Positions 1-5,568 are shown, counted from the first letter of the stretch. The stretch is 5,568 nt of DNA from Chloroflexota bacterium (GCA_025450255.1 JANWHV010000298.1:1-5568), one strand, 5' to 3'. The notes: generated from the letters alone by a model not told the origin. A program made the numbers and translations.

Positions 1-563
1 CCCGGCTCCCGGAAGCGGTCGGGCGCGCCCGCCGGCACGATTGCGCCCAGCCCAATCAACAGCAGCGCCGCCGCGATCGCCGCCGCGCGCGCATCGCCCG
101 CGCCGTGCAGCGGCCAATTCCAGGCGATCGCCGGGCTCGTTTCGAGCGCCTGGATGCCGAAGCAGAGAGGCAGCGCCCAGGCAAGCGTGCCGCCGACCAG
201 GCGGGCGGCAAGCAAGGCCAGCCCGGTCAAGCCCGCGACGTTGCGAGTGACCGTCCAATGCGCCCAGTCGTTCGCTGCGGCAAGGAACAGCACCGCGACC
301 GCCAGCAGCCCCAGCAGGTGCAGGAGACGCCGCGGCGCCAGCGGGTGGCTCATCGTCGTCTCTAGCTCGCCAAATGGCGCGAGGTTGCCGGCCACTATCA
401 CGGCAGCCGCCCCCAATGGCGGAACGATCGGCAGCGGCCCCACGCTGGGCGTGCCGCCACCGCCGGCATAGTGCCAGACCCACGAGAATAGCGCTACCAG
501 GGCGAGGTACGCCACGGCGCGTTCGGCTTGCCGCGAGTGCAGGTACAGGTACGCCAATCTCAT
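1..563 (-). CDS. Second multi-pass membrane protein of the ABC operon (3' end outside window)
   Basis: Last visible gene of the minus-strand operon, open to the left edge: 187 residues are seen and the C-terminus is missing. It starts at ATG 563-561, which overlaps the TGA of the preceding 17-codon mini-ORF as ATGA. The N-terminus MRLAYLYLHSRQ matches a start style (YLYLRSRQ) that I associate with small ABC-2-type membrane subunits of GC-rich Gram-positives and Chloroflexota. About five hydrophobic segments are visible, near residues 15-32, 44-62, 80-97, 110-138 and 160-178. No catalytic motif is seen. From its place after an ABC ATPase and a larger permease, it is inferred to be the second transmembrane subunit of the same transporter. 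The substrate cannot be read from the sequence. The gene-level call is firm, because the high-GC frame is open throughout and coupled to its neighbour; the function is family-level only. Confidence 0.8.
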   Translation of the reverse strand, partial: MRLAYLYLHSRQAERAVAYLALVALFSWVWHYAGGGGTPSVGPLPIVPPLGAAAVIVAGNLAPFGELETTMSHPLAPRRLLHLLGLLAVAVLFLAAANDWAHWTVTRNVAGLTGLALLAARLVGGTLAWALPLCFGIQALETSPAIAWNWPLHGAGDARAAAIAAALLLIGLGAIVPAGAPDRFREP

Positions 564-621
564 GGCAGCGCCCCAATTTGCCGCGAGCGCAAGTACAGGT
601 AGACCGATCTCACGGCAGCGC
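528..621. repeat. 50-bp-period tandem duplication, two diverged copies
   Basis: Copies at 528-571 and 578-621 align without gaps at an exact 50-base offset, with 38 of 44 positions identical by hand count. On the minus strand each copy carries the tail codons of a permease (GALP), a stop/start overlap (GTGA in the copy at 578-621, ATGA in the copy at 528-571) and the start codons of the downstream protein. Because 50 is not a multiple of three, the duplication shifts the frame exactly so that the second GALP is read in the frame of the new start. The six differences suggest it is not a very recent event. Confidence 0.85.
560..613 (-). CDS. 17-codon mini-ORF made by tandem duplication between the two permease genes
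   Basis: GTG at 613-611 overlaps the TGA of the upstream permease (610-612) as GTGA. The mini-ORF reads MRSVYLYLRSRQIGALP, and its TGA (562-560) overlaps the ATG of the next gene as ATGA. Its first 12 residues mirror the start of that next gene (MRLAYLYLHSRQ), and its last four (GALP) mirror the end of the upstream permease. It is therefore a duplicated junction rather than an independent gene. It may serve only as a translational relay that hands ribosomes on to the next gene, or it may be neutral debris. Whether the peptide is made or has any role is unknown. Confidence 0.5.
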   Translation of the reverse strand: MRSVYLYLRSRQIGALP

Positions 622-2040
622 TCCCAGCGCTACCCGCCCCTGGCGCAGCGCCAGGTAGTGGGCGCGGAGCCACGCATGTCGCCGCGCCGGGGTGAGATTG
701 GCGAAACGCTGGGCCGCCGCCGAGGCGATCGCCCAATCGTTGCCGAAATATGGGTAGCCCTGTCCGCGGCTTCGCTCGGCCAATACCAGCCGCAGCCCGG
801 CCTGCCGCACCAGCCAGATGCCAATCGCCTCCTGCGCCGGCCGGCATGTCTGGACTCCCGTAGCGAAACCGTAGTCGCTCGAACAGCGGTCGAGACCGTC
901 GTCATGTGTGCCGTCTCCCACCAGCGACACCGCGACCGGCCCGAAGAACGATTGGTCCGTCGATAGATTGGCCGGCATCGCCGAGTCGTCGGTCGGCAAG
1001 TCGGACAGGACAAAGTACAGCGTACCGTGAACGATCCCCTGCGCCCCCGGCGTTTGCGCGGCGCGGGTTGGGGCGCCCGGAATACCGCGCAGCGGCGCGA
1101 CGAGCCGGTTAATCGTGGCCGCGTCGCCGCGCACGTACGCGCGGTACGCGGGGTGCATGCACACCGGTATGGGCGTGGCGGCGCAGGCCGGCGTGTAAGG
1201 AAGGGTCGCCGCGTCTCGAGGGCCGGACGAGATGCGCGCCGCCTTCAGATCCAGCGCGGTGGCGGGCGCGGCGGCGATCAGGGCAAGCACGCTCGCGGCC
1301 GCCAGGAAGAATCCAGCGCCAAGCAGGCCCCGCGCTATGCCGCGCGTGCCCTCCCGCCGCGCGAGCAGGCCGAGGCACAGGGCGGTGATGCCGATCATGC
1401 TGAGACCCTGGGGCAGGCCCACGTTTGGCCGCACGCCGTACCAGACGGAGACATCCAGGAACGGCGCGGGCGAGAGATACGAGAGCTTTGCCAGGGTGGG
1501 CGGCGCAGCCGCGAGCGCCACCCCCAGGATGATTTCCCCCATCAGCGCCATGAACGCGACGAAGGGAGCCGCGAACCGCTCGGGGAATGAGGCGCCGGCC
1601 GCGTAGCCGATAGCCGCGTAGGCCGGTATCGCCGGCAGGCCCACAGCTAGCGGCCACGGCGCCGGCCCGCCCCAGACGGCGTGCCGCAGGGCCATGCTAA
1701 TGAGTACGGCGCCGGTGGCGACATAGGCCAGCAGGCCCCAGGCGGCGGTCCCGGCCCAGGTCGCGGCCTGCCGCGTGAATGCCGGGCACGGCGTCGTCGC
1801 CAGCAGATCCTCAAGACCGCATCGCTACTCCCGCCCTGCCATCCAGGCCGCGGCGCCCGCGATGCAGGGTCCGACGATCAGCACCGACTTCCCCACCAGA
1901 TCGCTCATCGCAGGCCACAGGTACATGCTCCAATCCAGGCCGAAATCGTAGGCTACGAATAGGTAGCATGCCACCATTACGGGGCAGAACCACATGGCTA
2001 CGTTGCGGCGCGTGGCGATGCCCAGCAGGCGAAGATTCAC
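610..2040 (-). pseudogene. ABC-2-type permease with extracytoplasmic domain, interrupted by an in-frame TAG
   Basis: A single continuous reading frame of 476 codons, broken only by TAG at 1827-1825 (codon 72). It starts with GTG at 2040-2038, overlapping the TGA of the ABC ATPase gene as GTGA. The first 71 residues hold two membrane segments (about 14-33 and 53-69). Straight after the stop, the same frame continues with LEDLLATTPCPAF, the amphipathic stretch usual after the second helix in this permease style. Several more helices follow, then a hydrophilic region of roughly 220 residues with spaced cysteines and a CMHPAYRAY motif, probably exposed outside the membrane. It ends with TGA at 612-610. 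The C-terminal part could be made separately from ATG 1695-1693, but no Shine-Dalgarno sequence is seen there. It is either a nonsense-mutated gene, a sequencing error or a read-through case. The integral membrane nature is clear; the transported substrate is not. Confidence 0.8.
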
Positions 2041-2786
2041 GAACGCGCTCCAACCAGGACGGAGGTATAGCCGCGCTCCAGCGCCGAATCGCCCGCCGCG
2101 CCGTCCCGCCCGCGGGCGATGAGCTGCTCCGGCGTACCGTGAAAGATGACCCGGCCGCGTTCCAGCAGCGCCACCTCGCCGCAGGCGGCGCCGATGTCCT
2201 CGACCAGATGGGTGCTGACGATTACCGTACCGCGGACGCCGATCTCGCGCAGCAGCGCGCGGAAGCCGACGCGTTGCTCGGGGTCCAGGCCGGCAGTCGG
2301 CTCATCGAGGAGCAGGAGGTCAGGATCATTCACGATCGCCTGGGCAATGCCGACCCGGCGCACCATGCCGCCGGAGAGGGTCCTGAGCTTCGCGCGGGCG
2401 CGATCGCCCAGCTCCACGCGCTCGATGGCCCGTGCCACCGCGCCGGGTATCCGGCCCTGAGGAATCTCCTTGAGCAGCGCGAAGTATTCGACGAACTCGT
2501 AGACGGTGAAGTTCGGATAATAGCCGAGCGTCTGCGGCAGGTAACCCAGACGGCGGCGCAGCTCCCGGCGCGCGGCTTGTTCAGACGGATCGTACCCCAG
2601 CAACCGCAGCGTGCCGGCGCTCGGCGCGACGATCGTGGCAAGCGTGCGCAAGAGCGTGGTCTTCCCGGCGCCGTTGGGGCCTAGCAGCCCAAACACGCCC
2701 GGGCCAATCTCCAGATCCACATCTCGCAGCGCCTGGATCCTGCCAAAGTGCAGGCTCACCCCCCGCGCGCGCACATTCACGGTCAT
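2037..2786 (-). CDS. ABC transporter ATP-binding subunit
   Basis: A cytoplasmic ATPase of 249 residues, the usual length for a stand-alone ABC-2-type nucleotide-binding subunit. All signature elements are present in order: Walker A GPNGAGKTT (36-44), Q-loop Gln85 in YLPQ, ABC signature LSGGM (137-141), Walker B LLLLDEP (157-163), D-loop GLD and switch His193 in STHLVED. The subfamily resembles drug, antibiotic and gliding-type exporters (CcmA/NatA-like), which pair with separately encoded membrane subunits; here these are the two genes downstream. The start is ATG 2786-2784, overlapping the stop of the zinc-finger membrane gene as ATGA. A GGAAGGA stretch lies about 13 bases upstream, too far to be ideal, so coupling probably matters. 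The longer upstream extension of this frame is an out-of-frame shadow of the neighbouring gene. Catalytically intact as read; substrate unknown. Confidence 0.95.
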   Translation of the reverse strand: MTVNVRARGVSLHFGRIQALRDVDLEIGPGVFGLLGPNGAGKTTLLRTLATIVAPSAGTLRLLGYDPSEQAARRELRRRLGYLPQTLGYYPNFTVYEFVEYFALLKEIPQGRIPGAVARAIERVELGDRARAKLRTLSGGMVRRVGIAQAIVNDPDLLLLDEPTAGLDPEQRVGFRALLREIGVRGTVIVSTHLVEDIGAACGEVALLERGRVIFHGTPEQLIARGRDGAAGDSALERGYTSVLVGARS

Positions 2787-3541
2787 TGCGGTGTTTTTAT
2801 CCTTCCGCCACTCGTGGCATACATCGCTACGCCAATGCAGGCCAGCGCCACCGCGGCGTACACAGGCGTCAGGGCGCCCCGCGCGACCGCCGCGGCCAGA
2901 TCGTGCGTCCGCGCCGCGCCGGCCAGGACGACGACGCACCAACCCGCCAGCGCCGCCGCAACCCCAATCGTGGCTGACCGCGCCAGCGTGGCCATGGCCA
3001 GGCCGCCCGCCGCAACCATCGTCATCGGCGCCAGCCAGCCGAACGTCATGCCCGCCGCGCCCGCCGAGACCAGTGACGCCACGGCCCCGAGCGCCGCGTT
3101 GACGCCGAAGACAGCGAGCGCCCGGACCAGCAGCACCATGCGGTCGGAGATGGGCATGGTCTGACTTAGCTCGAAGGCAGGGTCCACGCTGGGGCCATAG
3201 GCATAGGCGATGCCGGCGCCGGCGAGTGCCGGGGCCAGCAGCGCCACCATGGGAGCGCCGGTGCTCCAGGTAACCAGTACACCGGCCGCGAGGACGACGA
3301 CGCTGGCCACGATCCATGACGGCAAGAGCGACGGCGTGGTCATCAGGGCACGCGCCAGCCCTGGCGAGCGGAGGAGGCGGCCTGCTTCGCGTTCGAACCG
3401 CCCTACTGGCCGGGCCCAGATCGCCGCCGCGACGCCGGCCCAGACGCGGCTCAGGTCCACGTCTCGCGCCTCCAGAGTGGCGCGAGCCCTGCAATCGGCG
3501 CAGGCCGCGATATGCGCCGGGTCGCCGGCGTGATCGCGCAT
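2783..3541 (-). CDS. Zinc-finger anti-sigma-type membrane protein
   Basis: A 252-residue protein. Its N-terminus carries a compact His-x3-Cys-x2-Cys motif (His10, Cys14, Cys17 in HIAACADC), the hallmark of zinc-binding anti-sigma domains (ZAS/zf-HC2), with a possible extra ligand at His4. After a linker of about 55 residues come about six hydrophobic segments, near 75-92, 97-115, 135-160, 165-187, 190-210 and 226-243. The family role is to hold a partner ECF sigma factor at the membrane and release it on a signal. The gene directly follows a sigma gene, which supports that pairing. I chose ATG 3541-3539, overlapping the sigma TGA as TGATG, with GAGGGGG six bases upstream; a TTG one codon earlier is the alternative. 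The finger domain is short and the membrane part is larger than in a classic single-pass anti-sigma factor, so it might also act as a transporter subunit or sensor. Confidence 0.8.
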   Translation of the reverse strand: MRDHAGDPAHIAACADCRARATLEARDVDLSRVWAGVAAAIWARPVGRFEREAGRLLRSPGLARALMTTPSLLPSWIVASVVVLAAGVLVTWSTGAPMVALLAPALAGAGIAYAYGPSVDPAFELSQTMPISDRMVLLVRALAVFGVNAALGAVASLVSAGAAGMTFGWLAPMTMVAAGGLAMATLARSATIGVAAALAGWCVVVLAGAARTHDLAAAVARGALTPVYAAVALACIGVAMYATSGGRIKTPQ

Positions 3542-4062
3542 CAATCACCCCCTCGTCGCAGGGTCGCCCGCAGGCGGCGGCGCACCGCGAACACACGGCT
3601 CTTCACCGTTCCCTCGGGGATACCGAGGCGGGCGGCGATATCCGCGATGGGACGATCCTCGATAAAGCGCAGCCGCGCCAACTCACGATCCTGGTTACCG
3701 GCCTGGCCGAGCGCATTGAGCGCCTCCAGCAGGTCGGCGCGCGCCGCGGCGGTAGCGGCGGGATCTTCCCTCGATATGCCTGCATCCATCGCAACGCCGG
3801 ATCGCCCGTGCCCGCGCGCCCACAGGGCAGCCTGGCGGCGGGCGATGCCCCAGAGCCAGGCGCCCAATGCTCCGTCGCCCTTATACGACGCGGCGCCGCG
3901 CCAGACCGCGATAAAGGTTTCCTGCAACACATCCTCCACGGCATCGGCGGGCAAGGTCCGGCGCAGCCGGGCCGCGAGCCAGGGTGCGTGCAGGGTGAAC
4001 AGTGCCCGGAAGGCGCCCTCGTCCCCAGCGGCCACGGCGGCGATCAAGCTGTCGTCGTCCAT
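3541..4062 (-). CDS. ECF-type RNA polymerase sigma factor
   Basis: First gene of the minus-strand operon, 173 residues, typical of ECF sigma factors. Region 2 spans about residues 5-84, with AVEDVLQETFIAVW (41-54) and the DNA-melting segment GALGAWLWGIARRQA (64-78). Region 4 spans about 108-168, with the helix-turn-helix IADIAARLGIPEGTVKSR (139-156). It should direct RNA polymerase to -35/-10 elements of its regulon, likely including its own operon. I prefer ATG 4062-4060, which has AGGG eight bases upstream and AGGTGAG directly before it. An in-frame GTG at 4101-4099 adds 13 residues but has no ribosome-binding sequence. The stop overlaps the ATG of the zinc-finger membrane protein, its presumed anti-sigma factor. 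No C-terminal extension is present. Confidence 0.93.
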   Translation of the reverse strand: MDDDSLIAAVAAGDEGAFRALFTLHAPWLAARLRRTLPADAVEDVLQETFIAVWRGAASYKGDGALGAWLWGIARRQAALWARGHGRSGVAMDAGISREDPAATAAARADLLEALNALGQAGNQDRELARLRFIEDRPIADIAARLGIPEGTVKSRVFAVRRRLRATLRRGGD

Positions 4063-4074
4063 CTCACCTACCCT
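4063..4074 (-). promoter_or_regulatory. Ribosome-binding region deciding the sigma start
   Basis: On the minus strand AGGGTAGGTGAG runs directly into ATG 4062-4060. AGGG lies eight bases before the start. This favours the ATG over the upstream GTG at 4101-4099, which lacks any purine-rich leader. Confidence 0.5.
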
Positions 4075-4111
4075 GTTGCGGAAAGGCGCCGTTCGGTTCA
4101 CCGGAGCGGTA

Positions 4112-4117
4112 AATATA
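4112..4117 (-). promoter_or_regulatory. Possible -10 element upstream of the sigma operon
   Basis: TATATT on the minus strand, about 50 bases before the preferred sigma start, stands out in an otherwise GC-rich leader. No convincing -35 hexamer lies 16-18 bases further upstream, and no clear ECF-type -35 (GAAC) is positioned for it. It is recorded as a weak candidate only. If it is real, the GTG start at 4101 would be unlikely. Confidence 0.22.
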
Positions 4118-4200
4118 TCTCGCCGAGCCGGCGGCCGGCACTACGTGCTCCCACTCCCCTCGGATATTCAGGTGCGAAGTCGGCGTTTTGGTCTTGATAA

Positions 4201-4374
4201 TTCGTCGGCGACACCGTGCTCGATCCCTTTCTTGGCTCAGGAACGACAACCGAGGCGGCGCTGGGCCTTGGGCGAGACAGCATTGGCGTGGAAACCGAGC
4301 CATCATATATCGCGTTGGCAAGGAAGAGACTCGCGTTTCTGCCCTTTGGTATTACTCTCACGATCGAAGATTAG
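4201..4374 (+). pseudogene. 3' remnant of a beta-class DNA methyltransferase
   Basis: The last 57 codons of a site-specific DNA methyltransferase (N6-adenine or N4-cytosine, PF01555 type). It begins FVGDTVLDPFLGSGTT, which is S-adenosylmethionine-binding motif I. It continues with GVETEPSYIALARKRL, the usual follow-on with the acidic motif II residue, and ends at TAG 4372-4374. In beta-class enzymes motif I lies near the C-terminus, so catalytic motif IV (DPPY-type) and the target-recognition domain are absent. The frame is closed immediately upstream by tandem stops TGA TAA (4195-4200), and neither of the other plus-strand frames upstream shows methyltransferase motifs, so the gene is truncated rather than frame-shifted. 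The following restriction endonuclease remnant in the same direction indicates they were a methylase/endonuclease pair. It cannot encode an active enzyme. Confidence 0.85.
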
Positions 4375-4407
4375 CTGCACAACCGCGACAACCAGCCAGT
4401 GATCAGT

Positions 4408-4412
4408 GGAGG
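4408..4412 (+). promoter_or_regulatory. Shine-Dalgarno deciding the endonuclease start
   Basis: GGAGG with a five-base spacer before GTG 4418-4420. This favours GTG 4418 over the in-frame GTG at 4406, which would overlap this site and has no such leader. Confidence 0.6.
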
Positions 4413-4417
4413 GCCGC

Positions 4418-4795
4418 GTGGATATCGAGGCGCGGTTTGAGTCGGCGATCCAGCATTTCTGGACGGCACGGGCCGCTCAGAAAAAGAAACAAGAGGATCG
4501 CGGCGTCATCGACGCGGGGACGCGGGGCGCGGTCACCGGCGGCACGCAGATGGGTGCTATTGAAGTGCTCGTGACGGACATATTACGCGAGTCCGGTCTT
4601 GCGCACATTCTTATTCATACGCGGACGGCCCTGGGGCTGCCAGGCTACTTCCGACCCGAGAAGAAATATGAAAGTCTCTGTCGCCGCCTGGTCCTGGAGC
4701 GGCTGTATGATGCCACGTGCCTGACCCTTGCCACTAATAAATACGATACCGACGAAGATTTCGCAGCTGGGAGCACGCCGACGCTGATTGGTTGA
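4418..4795 (+). pseudogene. Internally deleted PaeR7I/XhoI-family restriction endonuclease
   Basis: A 125-residue open frame. Its first about 80 residues match, from memory of the family, the N-terminus of PaeR7I/XhoI-type endonucleases that cut CTCGAG: FESAIQHFWTARAAQKKKQ, then the strongly family-like RGAVTGGTQM, then LPGYFRPEKK. Full-length proteins of about 240 residues continue here into the PD-(D/E)XK core (a WD-containing strand followed by an E-x-K strand) and a long FGNN/NNR region. In this gene the sequence jumps at about base 4667 straight to the C-terminal motif YESLCRRLVLERLYDATCL. Roughly 100-120 residues, including every catalytic residue, are missing without loss of frame. The tail (residues after about 112) ends at TGA 4793-4795 and may itself be altered. 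It follows the methyltransferase remnant by 43 bases. It is almost certainly inactive as a nuclease. Whether a folded short protein is still made is unknown. Confidence 0.78.
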
Positions 4796-4845
4796 AGATG
4801 GTGCAAGTCCCCGCGTATGCGCTGCGGAAGCGACGGGTGGCACAT

Positions 4846-4868
4846 GGGATACAAGGGCGCTTGTTCCC
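4846..4868 (+). other. Hairpin with nine paired bases and a GGCG loop
   Basis: GGGA and ACAAG, separated by one bulged T, pair with CTTGT and TCCC across a four-base loop GGCG. No T-run follows on the plus strand, so it is not a standard intrinsic terminator. It could be a transcript-end structure after the endonuclease remnant, a processing site, or the trace of a mobile element end. Confidence 0.4.
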
Positions 4869-5010
4869 CGAGGAGGCGGAGTGGGCATCACGCTGCAGGA
4901 GCTCATCTGCCCCCCTTCCATCGTGACATGCTCCTCCTGTATCCATTGCCTGCACAAGGTTCCGCGTGGTCAAACCCTCTCCCGATGTCTCCGTTTCGCG
5001 GGTTCCGGTG

Positions 5011-5038
5011 TTGTAATAGGTGTCAGTCGCGATATGAC
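5011..5038 (+). promoter_or_regulatory. Weak sigma-70-like promoter candidate for the second sigma gene
   Basis: TTGTAA (5011-5016) and TATGAC (5033-5038) are separated by 16 bases. Each matches the consensus hexamer at four of six positions. They lie about 75 bases upstream of ATG 5112, a plausible leader length. No stronger candidate is seen in the spacer. Confidence 0.28.
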
Positions 5039-5044
5039 GGCACG

Positions 5045-5061
5045 CCGGTGTGACAGACCGG
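5045..5061. promoter_or_regulatory. Inverted repeat CCGGT-N7-ACCGG, possible operator
   Basis: Perfect five-base arms around GTGACAG, just downstream of the candidate -10 and about 50 bases before the second sigma start. The position would suit a repressor site or a leader hairpin. Short arms in GC-rich DNA can arise by chance. Confidence 0.25.
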
Positions 5062-5111
5062 ACTTCAACATCGGAGCAGCATCGTAACCAGCTTAGCGTG
5101 GGGACAACCCA

Positions 5112-5568
5112 ATGCTTACCAACGTGGCGATACCGGTTGAGGATTGCGCCGGCGCCCAAAGCACGGAGGCGGCACTGATTCGCGCGGCACAAGCGGATCT
5201 GGCTGCGTTTGCACCACTCTACCAGCGGTATCGGGACCGCATCTACGCCTACCTGCGCACACGGACTCGGAGCGCCGAGGATGCAGCCGATCTCACCCAG
5301 CAGGTGTTCCTGCAAGCGCTCGCTGCCCTACCCCGATATCGTCCTCAGCGAGCGCCCTTCGCGGCCTGGCTAGCCCGCATTGCGCATAATCTGGCAGCCA
5401 ACTATCACAAGCGTCACCGCTACACCATCACCTGGGACCTTTTGCCTGAGGCCCTCCAACCCACCGCGGACGACGATCTGGAGTCACAGGTCGTACACGC
5501 AGAGGCTGTCGCGCGGCTGCCAGCCGTGCTGCGCGACTGCATCGCAGGGACTCGCGAGGTCGTGGGCG
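5112..5568 (+). CDS. ECF-type RNA polymerase sigma factor (3' end outside window)
   Basis: Starts at ATG 5112-5114 with a GGGGA stretch seven bases upstream and stays open to the right edge (152 codons seen). Region 2 is clear: AALIRAAQADLAAFAPLYQR, then IYAYLRTRTRSAEDAADLTQ, then QVFLQALAALPRYR, and the melting segment APFAAWLARIAHNLAANYHK. The last visible residues (VARLPAVLRDCIAGTREVVG) are the entry to region 4, whose helix-turn-helix lies beyond the window. The sequence style (RSAEDAADLTQQVFL) is one I associate with Chloroflexota sigma factors. It differs strongly from the first sigma factor in this window and is not a recent duplicate. Any anti-sigma partner would lie downstream, out of sight. 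The 20-residue N-terminal lead before region 2 is ordinary. Confidence 0.92.
   Translation, partial: MLTNVAIPVEDCAGAQSTEAALIRAAQADLAAFAPLYQRYRDRIYAYLRTRTRSAEDAADLTQQVFLQALAALPRYRPQRAPFAAWLARIAHNLAANYHKRHRYTITWDLLPEALQPTADDDLESQVVHAEAVARLPAVLRDCIAGTREVVG

Larger units (their letters stand above)
4796..5111. other. Gene-poor spacer between restriction-modification relic and second sigma gene
   Basis: About 316 bases with no recognised gene. It has visibly lower GC than the minus-strand operon. It contains a strong hairpin (4846-4868), a short inverted repeat (5045-5061) and a weak promoter candidate (5011-5038). A 42-codon open stretch at 4798-4926 (ATG to TGA) has no ribosome-binding site and no recognised motif. 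Other open frames here, on either strand, look like noise. It may contain unrecognised remains of the acquired restriction-modification island. Confidence 0.5.

Noticed and set aside
610..1695. The 361-codon C-terminal permease portion as an independent gene
   Set aside because: The same frame is open back to the TAG at 1827 with family-like residues, and the ATG at 1695 has no Shine-Dalgarno sequence and sits inside a membrane segment.
1825..1827. Reassigned or recoded TAG
   Set aside because: TAG also ends the methyltransferase remnant at a natural position, and no insertion signal is recognisable. Nonsense mutation or sequencing error is simpler.
1779..2684. A 301-codon plus-strand frame
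   Set aside because: It lies antisense to the ABC ATPase and the permease start, with Arg/Ala-rich composition and no motif; it is a GC-rich shadow.
2037..3596. A 519-codon minus-strand frame that would fuse an N-terminal half to the ABC ATPase
   Set aside because: The N-terminal half overlaps the zinc-finger membrane gene in another frame and is Arg/Gly-rich nonsense. The true ATPase starts at ATG 2786.
4127..4139. Two adjacent GCCGGC palindromes before the sigma operon
   Set aside because: Such hexamers are common in DNA this GC-rich, and there is no spacing or partner evidence for an operator.
3316..4402. Long plus-strand frames of about 290 codons opposite the sigma gene
   Set aside because: They are antisense shadows of the sigma and anti-sigma genes. 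I checked their ends for methyltransferase N-terminal motifs and found none.
4796..4830. GGTGCAAGTCC resembling part of a group II intron or cobalamin riboswitch
   Set aside because: The other conserved boxes, intron boundaries and a reverse transcriptase are all missing; the short match is likely chance.
4583..5315. Minus-strand frames over the endonuclease remnant and spacer
   Set aside because: One has a purine-rich leader before an internal ATG, but it runs antisense to clear family motifs of the endonuclease, and the other overlaps the second sigma gene.

Overview
The window comes from a high-GC bacterium. Family resemblance of the ECF sigma factors and of the ABC-2-like operon suggests Chloroflexota, with Actinomycetota as the alternative; this is an inference from protein style, not a database match. 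Three blocks are visible.

Block 1 (about 1-4062, minus strand, very GC-rich) is a tightly packed operon. In transcription order it encodes an ECF sigma factor, a membrane protein with a zinc-finger anti-sigma-type N-terminus, an ABC transporter ATPase, a large multi-pass membrane protein of ABC-2 permease type, and a second multi-pass membrane protein that runs off the left edge. Every junction is a 1- or 4-base stop/start overlap, so the genes are probably translationally coupled. The logical reading is a signal-responsive sigma/anti-sigma pair that controls, or is wired to, its own export or lipid/peptide-handling ABC transporter. Two lesions affect the permease part. A single in-frame TAG codon interrupts the first permease at codon 72. 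A diverged 50-bp tandem duplication at the junction of the two permease genes has created a 17-codon mini-ORF that rebuilds the overlap on both sides.

Block 2 (about 4201-4795, plus strand, lower GC) is the wreck of a type II restriction-modification system. The last 57 codons of a beta-class DNA methyltransferase (motif I DPFLGSGTT) are followed 43 bases later by a PaeR7I/XhoI-like restriction endonuclease. The endonuclease reads from family N-terminus to family C-terminus but lacks the middle, including the PD-(D/E)XK catalytic core, through an apparently in-frame deletion. Both genes look non-functional.

Block 3 (4796-5568) is a gene-poor stretch of about 316 bases holding a strong hairpin, a short inverted repeat and a weak promoter candidate. 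It is followed by the first 152 codons of a second ECF sigma factor on the plus strand, cut by the right edge. The restriction-modification relic therefore sits between two sigma-factor loci facing away from each other.
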